From an uncultured Bacilli bacterium (lineage in GTDB: Bacteria; Bacillota_I; Bacilli_A; RF39; UBA660): DNA of 64,000 nucleotides. Each line of letters starts with the position of its first letter. Position 1 is the first letter of the stretch. Location of the stretch: contig CAKOHZ010000002.1 in assembly GCA_934086315.1 (NCBI GenBank), positions 1-64,000 of the forward strand. The letters are read 5' to 3'. A program made the translations under genes and the position numbers. The notes beneath the pieces were generated by a model that was not told the DNA's origin, did no database searches, and saw only the letters and a list, made by a program, of their open reading frames with translations. Of this stretch, positions 59,502 through 64,000 are shown one piece after another.

Positions 59502-60826
59502 TTATTTACTCCTTTAACTGTTACATCTATATTACCATCACTAATTATAACATTCAAATCATCATTAATACTTATATCTTTAGTATTCTTTACTATCTTA
59601 CCATTTTTATATATTATTGAGTATCCCTTATCAAGCACATTTTTAGGATTTAATAGTTCAAGTTTTATTTTTAATGTATCTAGTCTCTTACTATTATTTT
59701 CAATAACTCTTTTAATACTTGAGTTCACGTCTTCACTAAGGCTTTCTAATTTTTCAAGTTTATTTTCATAAAGTACTCTAGGATTATTAAGTATATAATT
59801 GCTCTTATATTTATCAATCAGTTTAAAACTATTATCTAGTTTTATCTTAATACTTCCATTTAACCTATCATATAACATATCTAACTTTTGCTCTTTTATA
59901 TCATATAGTCTCATTGGATTATTAAGTATATAATTGCTTTTATATTTTTTAATTAATTCATTATATGAATATAATCTATTTTGTATAGCGTTATTTACTC
60001 TCTCACGAGTGCTTTTTAGATATTTAATTATATCTTCTTTATCACTAGTTGCCATTATAGCAGCTCCAGTAGGTGTTGGAGCCCTTAAGTCGGCGACAAA
60101 GTCACTAATTGTAAAATCGATTTCATGGCCAACACCACTTATAATTGGTATTTCAGACTTATATATTGCTCTTGCTACTATTTCTTCATTAAAAGCCCAT
60201 AAATCCTCTATAGATCCACCACCACGACCAAGAATAATTGTATCTAATGGATAAGTATTAGCAAGTTCTATCATACGTACTATATTTTTACCAGCATTAT
60301 CTCCTTGTACTAAAGTTGGAAATACATATATTTCTACCAAAGGATATCTTTTATTAATAGTAGATATTATATCTCTAATAGCAGCACCAGTAGGTGCAGT
60401 AATAACACCAATCTTACGAGGAAGTCTATTAATTTTCTTCTTGTGTTCAGGATTAAACAAACCTTCACTTGATAACTTCTTCTTTAGTTCTTCAAATAAT
60501 TGATATAAGTTACCAAGACCATCCTCATTCATCTCATCTACGTATATTTGATAACTACCAGTAGCCTCATACACACTAACTTTACCATGTACTAAAACAG
60601 AATCCCCATCCTTAGGAGTAAAATTAAGATATCTACTATAGTTAAACATAACAGCATTTATTTTACTATTTTCATCTTTAAGTGAAAAATATAAATGTCC
60701 CCTACTATGAAACTTAATATTACTTATTTCACCCTTAATATATACACTACGAAGACTCTCATTATTATCAATCGTAAACTTAATAATTCTATTAATATCA
60801 CTAATAGAAATATATTCTTTATTCAT
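59498..60826 (-). CDS. xseA: Exodeoxyribonuclease VII large subunit
   Basis: A 442-residue XseA: N-terminal OB fold (SVYIKGEISNIKFHSRGHLY, GKVSVYEATGSYQIYVDEM), catalytic domain (IGVITAPTGAAIRDIISTIN, IILGRGGGSIEDLWAFNEE, PIISGVGHEIDFTISDFVAD, RAPTPTGAA) and a C-terminal coiled-coil stalk with two near-identical repeats (KYKSNYILNNP, about 65 residues apart). ExoVII degrades single-stranded DNA. It overlaps nusB by eight bases and xseB by four. Confidence 0.95.
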   Translation of the reverse strand: MNKEYISISDINRIIKFTIDNNESLRSVYIKGEISNIKFHSRGHLYFSLKDENSKINAVMFNYSRYLNFTPKDGDSVLVHGKVSVYEATGSYQIYVDEMNEDGLGNLYQLFEELKKKLSSEGLFNPEHKKKINRLPRKIGVITAPTGAAIRDIISTINKRYPLVEIYVFPTLVQGDNAGKNIVRMIELANTYPLDTIILGRGGGSIEDLWAFNEEIVARAIYKSEIPIISGVGHEIDFTISDFVADLRAPTPTGAAIMATSDKEDIIKYLKSTRERVNNAIQNRLYSYNELIKKYKSNYILNNPMRLYDIKEQKLDMLYDRLNGSIKIKLDNSFKLIDKYKSNYILNNPRVLYENKLEKLESLSEDVNSSIKRVIENNSKRLDTLKIKLELLNPKNVLDKGYSIIYKNGKIVKNTKDISINDDLNVIISDGNIDVTVKGVNK

Positions 60827-61229
60827 TTATTTCCTCATTATCACGAACTTTATCTAAAACAGCATTTATTAACTTAACTACTTTATCATCACTATACTTT
60901 TTAGCAAGTTCAACTGCTTCATTAATAACTACTACTTTAGGAGTATCATAATACATCATTTCATATGTAGAAAGTCTTAAAATAGCTCTATCAGTCTTAC
61001 CAAGTCTATCTAAATCCCAATTATCTAAATATTTAGTAATTGTTTCATCTATCTTTTCTTGATTTTCTAAAACTCCATTTACTATATCTTTAACATATTT
61101 ATTATCCATCTCTAAATTTTCATGAAAAACATCTTCTAAATTATATTCAATGTTTTCTTTTTTATAAAAATCTATTTGATATAAGATAATCATTATCTTT
61201 TCTCTAGCTTCAGTTCTTGTTAATTTCAT
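60819..61229 (-). CDS. nusB: Transcription antitermination factor NusB
   Basis: A 136-residue all-helical protein: LTRTEAREKIMIILYQIDFY, DLDRLGKTDRAILRLSTYEM, VVINEAVELAKKYSDDKVVK, LINAVLDKV. NusB binds boxA RNA with S10 in rRNA antitermination. Start ATG 61227-61229 after GGAGGAACTT. First gene of a nusB-xseA-xseB operon, the Bacilli order with folD missing. Confidence 0.94.
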   Translation of the reverse strand: MKLTRTEAREKIMIILYQIDFYKKENIEYNLEDVFHENLEMDNKYVKDIVNGVLENQEKIDETITKYLDNWDLDRLGKTDRAILRLSTYEMMYYDTPKVVVINEAVELAKKYSDDKVVKLINAVLDKVRDNEEINE

Positions 61230-61273
61230 AAGTTCCTCCAAAAAAATCTATTAAGATTATACCATTATTTCAA

Positions 61274-61301
61274 ATAAAAAGATATTATTTTTAATATCTT
61301 T
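61274..61301 (-). terminator. Second hairpin downstream of the gene at 61415
   Basis: AAAGATATTA / TAATATCTTT with a four-base loop and a short T-run on the minus strand. It could back up the terminator at 61395-61416. The 90 bases between the two hold nothing I recognise. Confidence 0.6.
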
Positions 61302-61390
61302 TCTATTATTTATATATTTTTATAATTATTTAGTAACTATTACTTCACCTTTTACATTTTCTACTCATTCAACTATTATTAAAAATAAAT

Positions 61391-61416
61391 AAAAAATTCA
61401 CTAATATTAGTGAATT
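61391..61416 (-). terminator. Terminator of the gene at 61415
   Basis: Near-perfect palindrome AATTCACTAA / TTAGTGAATT followed by a T-run on the minus strand; it overlaps the stop. Confidence 0.88.
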
Positions 61417-61870
61417 AATTTTCTTTACGAAACTTACTCATAAATTTTCTTACTAAACTTGATTCTTCTTTAATTTCTTTTTTTCTAAGTGATGCTTTTT
61501 CACATAAATTACTATTAACTAATAAATCATTTAATATTCCTAAATATTCTCTTCCTAATTTTTTAGTTTTAATTCCTCTAAAAAAATCAGCAATTTCTTT
61601 TGGAGCAGCAGAAGTAAAAGCGCCAGGAAGAACTTCTATTCCAAGTGGTTCTGTAATAAATAATTTATTATTTACCATAACAACTTTTATTCTCTTACCA
61701 GTTGTAACTTCTGTAAGCATTCCATCTGCATCTTGCCTAAAAAACACATGATTGAGTGGAATTTCACTTCTTTCATCAAAATCTCTTTTAACGAATACTT
61801 TCTTTCCATCTCTAACATCACTTTGCCAAAAATTACATTTATCAAGTTCAAGTTTAAAATATCTTTTCAT
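61415..61870 (-). CDS. Small protein of unknown function
   Basis: A 151-residue soluble protein: a beta-rich first half (YFKLELDKCNFWQSDVRDGK, VKRDFDERSEIPLNHVFFRQ, KRIKVVMVNNKLFITEPLGI) and a helical, lysine-rich C-terminus (SLRKKEIKEESSLVRKFMSK). I start at ATG 61868-61870, six bases after AGGAGGTG; the earlier ATG has no ribosome site. No family is recognised. Single-gene unit with its own terminator. Confidence 0.65.
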   Translation of the reverse strand: MKRYFKLELDKCNFWQSDVRDGKKVFVKRDFDERSEIPLNHVFFRQDADGMLTEVTTGKRIKVVMVNNKLFITEPLGIEVLPGAFTSAAPKEIADFFRGIKTKKLGREYLGILNDLLVNSNLCEKASLRKKEIKEESSLVRKFMSKFRKEN

Positions 61871-61922
61871 TTCCGCACCTCCTAAACTTCGTCTATTGTA
61901 ATATATATTCAATCAAAAGTCA

Positions 61923-61952
61923 AAAAAAAACTAATTTATTTCTAAATTAGTC
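61923..61952 (-). terminator. Terminator of the gene pair ending at 61952
   Basis: ACTAATTT / AAATTAGT with a six-base loop and a nine-T run on the minus strand. Confidence 0.9.
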
Positions 61953-62239
61953 TAATAACCTATTCTATCTAAATTTTGAACATCTTCATTTATTAAAGAC
62001 ACAATTATAGAATCATTAGGTATATTCTTTTTTATAGTTTCAACACTTTCATAAAACATATTACTTTTATATTTAAGTATATCTTTTATATTATTAATTC
62101 CAATACTTTTTAAATAATTTAATATTTCTATAACTTTTAATTCATTAACATAATAATTATTAATATCATCATTATCAATAAATTCTTCAATATCGCTAAT
62201 ATCATCATCTATCAAACCATATTCTTTAAAGTAATCCAT
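61952..62239 (-). CDS. Small acidic helical protein
   Basis: A 95-residue, acidic, largely helical protein (DDISDIEEFIDNDDINNYYV, ELKVIEILNYLKSIGINNIK). It may be a small four-helix domain. It overlaps the upstream gene by 14 bases, so it is translationally coupled, and ends at the shared terminator. No family is recognised. Confidence 0.6.
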   Translation of the reverse strand: MDYFKEYGLIDDDISDIEEFIDNDDINNYYVNELKVIEILNYLKSIGINNIKDILKYKSNMFYESVETIKKNIPNDSIIVSLINEDVQNLDRIGY

Positions 62240-64000
62240 GAGACATTTCTCCTTCTTTAGTATATCCTACACTACTAGATATCTTTTCTAGTGAAACTTT
62301 TGGTAAGAACATACCTTTAGTAATTGCATACATTATTTCTTCACTATTTATTGGTGCCCCTGCATTTTTTAAAATAGAACATATTCTAAGTACTTTCATT
62401 CTAGATACTAAAATACCATCTATATTATATAAATATTCATTATCACGTACTCTAAATTGTCTTTCTAAATCAAATATAGCTTTTTCATGAAATACACTTT
62501 CATCATAAGTTATAGCGTCACTTTCACTAATTATTTTATCGTATTCACCTTTATTAGGAATTTCTGCTTCCACAAAATGAGTATCAACAAATGATTCAAA
62601 ATTTCCTTCTTTTTTACTAAATTTAGGAACAACATTTTTCTTTAACATACCACTTCTAATATCAGAAAATATTAAATTATAATATTCTGAAGGAGTATAT
62701 AAACTTCTTAAATATGAATAATATGTAATAGTTTTATCATCAGTTTTAGTAATAGCTGATGGATAACGATTAGCATATCTTCCATGCATCATTCTAGCTA
62801 CACCATTGCAATTAAATAATCCCACTTCAGTTAATTTATCCATCTTTTCATCTATGCATGATCCATATAAAGGAGATATATTTTCTAAATGTTTCTCATC
62901 TTGATATAAGCCATATGCTTTACACAATTCATAATTTTGAACTAATTTATAATGAGGAGTAGAAAGCAATTTACCAATATTCTCTTTGCTTTCTAAATCT
63001 ATATTAAATCCTTTTTCTCTTAAAAATTCTTCATTACGTTCAATATCTTCTAAAGAAATCTTGCGAGCCGCATAATACAATGAACGAGGATTTTCTTTTG
63101 GACCAGGTCCACCATACCTAGGCTTCTTAGATTCTTGTCTTAATGTGTTATTAACCCACACACCAGGAGTTTGAAAATAAAAATCACACAATTTATGTTC
63201 TTTTTCTAATTTTTTATATGTCTCCCTAACACTCTCAACACTACCAGCTAAACATATTGATAAAATAGTACCAATATCAAATCTTTTAAGTATTTTATTT
63301 TCTTTCATAAAACTTAAAATACTATTCATATTTTGAAGTTCACTTCTAGCCTCTAATTCTTTCTTATTTTTACTAATGAAAGCTAATTCTTTAGGATCAT
63401 CAATTCCATAAGAAAAGAACAAATCTTTTATATCTTCTATGCTAACTTTGCTACCTTGTTTTGGAGTATTACTTATTCTATCAGAATTATATTTGATAAA
63501 TTTAACTATAGCTTGTTTCTTAACATCATTAGGTATATTTTTATCTTCTATAATACTATAAAATGCTTGAAAATCATTTTCATCTAACACTTCTTCATTT
63601 AAAGGATCACTTATTTTTTCACTAAGTATTTCTAAACCAATAATTGTATCACCATAATTAGAATTTATTTCTCTACTCTTAGTAACCAAATTATCTTTAG
63701 CTTTAATCTTTTGATCAAGATCCTTAACCATCTGCATTAAATTACCTATAAACACTCTTATAAAATCAATTTGTGTTTCGGTAAGAGATGTATCAAGTCC
63801 AGCCTCAATAGCCTCATATACTAATTTAATAATTTTAAAATTCTCATTAATTTCTTTTTCATTAAAAGCAAGTCCATTATATTTAATCAAATATTTCGTA
63901 AGTGTTTCTGTATCTTGATGTATAATATTTTCCCATCCTTCTGACATTAGATTTATAAAATCTTCACATTTCTCACGAACATTCTCTAGTTCATCTTTTT
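62226..64000 (-). CDS. Large protein of unknown function, 5' end beyond the window
   Basis: The frame is open to the window end: codons for KDELENVREKCEDFINL precede the ATG at 63945-63947, which has no ribosome site, so the true start lies outside. About 590 residues are visible, mostly helical and charged, with no membrane segment or signal. Landmarks: VWVNNTLRQESKKPRYGGPG, RMMHGRYANRYPSAITKTDD and YYSYLRSLYTPSEYYNLIFS. I do not recognise a family. It may be a cytoplasmic scaffold or effector; this is unsupported. The small gene at 61952 follows in the same unit. Confidence 0.7.
   Translation of the reverse strand, partial: KDELENVREKCEDFINLMSEGWENIIHQDTETLTKYLIKYNGLAFNEKEINENFKIIKLVYEAIEAGLDTSLTETQIDFIRVFIGNLMQMVKDLDQKIKAKDNLVTKSREINSNYGDTIIGLEILSEKISDPLNEEVLDENDFQAFYSIIEDKNIPNDVKKQAIVKFIKYNSDRISNTPKQGSKVSIEDIKDLFFSYGIDDPKELAFISKNKKELEARSELQNMNSILSFMKENKILKRFDIGTILSICLAGSVESVRETYKKLEKEHKLCDFYFQTPGVWVNNTLRQESKKPRYGGPGPKENPRSLYYAARKISLEDIERNEEFLREKGFNIDLESKENIGKLLSTPHYKLVQNYELCKAYGLYQDEKHLENISPLYGSCIDEKMDKLTEVGLFNCNGVARMMHGRYANRYPSAITKTDDKTITYYSYLRSLYTPSEYYNLIFSDIRSGMLKKNVVPKFSKKEGNFESFVDTHFVEAEIPNKGEYDKIISESDAITYDESVFHEKAIFDLERQFRVRDNEYLYNIDGILVSRMKVLRICSILKNAGAPINSEEIMYAITKGMFLPKVSLEKISSSVGYTKEGEMSHGLL

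Noticed and set aside
59600..59960. Repeated DNA around KYKSNYILNNP in xseA, considered as an insertion
   Set aside because: XseA stalks normally contain repeated coiled-coil units; the frame and length are normal, so it is an internal duplication within the stalk.
61302..61394. Short minus-strand coding remnant between two hairpins
   Set aside because: Only about a dozen in-frame codons can be read, without recognisable similarity or start site.

Overview
The window is AT-rich bacterial DNA of a low-G+C Bacillota. Gene orders are Bacilli-like: ireB-ruvX-DUF1292-mltG-trmR-trhP1-trhP2-greA matches the B. subtilis yrzL-to-greA run, sirA sits beside yneF, nusB-xseA-xseB lies near spoIVB, and there is a mraZ-rsmH-ftsL-pbp operon. 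Several genes belong to endospore formers (sirA, gerE, gerM, spoIIIAH, spoIVB). The genetic code is standard, with TAG used as a stop (for example greA and the ispH fusion). Together with a papain-like protease carrying a dockerin, this suggests an uncultured gut-type Bacilli lineage (Erysipelotrichia/RF39-like); that placement is inference.

Layout. 1-3160: a truncated membrane-protein gene, then a dual-HTH regulator and a class B sortase broken by an amber codon. 3160-14750: a division/wall cluster on the minus strand (mraZ-rsmH-ftsL-pbpB and mraY-ftsW), split by holA, an RnfC-like gene, a WG-repeat protein, DUF4230, DUF5662, yneF and sirA. 14840-22180: a CheD-like protein, a heterodimeric ABC exporter, hemW, a coiled-coil membrane protein and a tandem pair of putative Cys/His hydrolases. 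22230-26330: a candidate small RNA, tRNA-Arg(UCU), gerM, gerE, spoIIIAH, an RsgI-like PepSY protein and an ECF sigma factor. 26400-35760: DUF1015, a hybrid histidine kinase with an Hpt-REC partner, an acyl-adenylate-forming enzyme, a small XRE regulator, GNAT, Nudix, gltX and a small membrane protein. 35840-41220: tRNA-Ser(GCU), then an operon for a dockerin-bearing cysteine protease, a membrane-anchored cohesin-like/cadherin-like protein and a lipoprotein. 41260-46620: tex, TMEM43-like protein, trigger factor and greA. 46620-51210: the tRNA 5-methoxyuridine genes with mltG, ruvX and ireB. 51270-55930: an IspH-prenyl synthase fusion, decayed dinD, a degenerate tRNA-Pro, uppS and mgtE. 55930-64000: coiled-coil protein, second DUF1292, metallophosphoesterase, spoIVB, xseB-xseA-nusB and three unidentified genes, the last running off the window.

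The main themes are peptidoglycan synthesis and its lipid carrier (mraY, ftsW, pbpB, mltG, uppS, ispH fusion), sporulation, tRNA modification and cell-surface proteolysis. Many transcription units are bounded by recognisable sigma-A-type promoters and by hairpin-plus-T terminators, which often overlap the stop codon.
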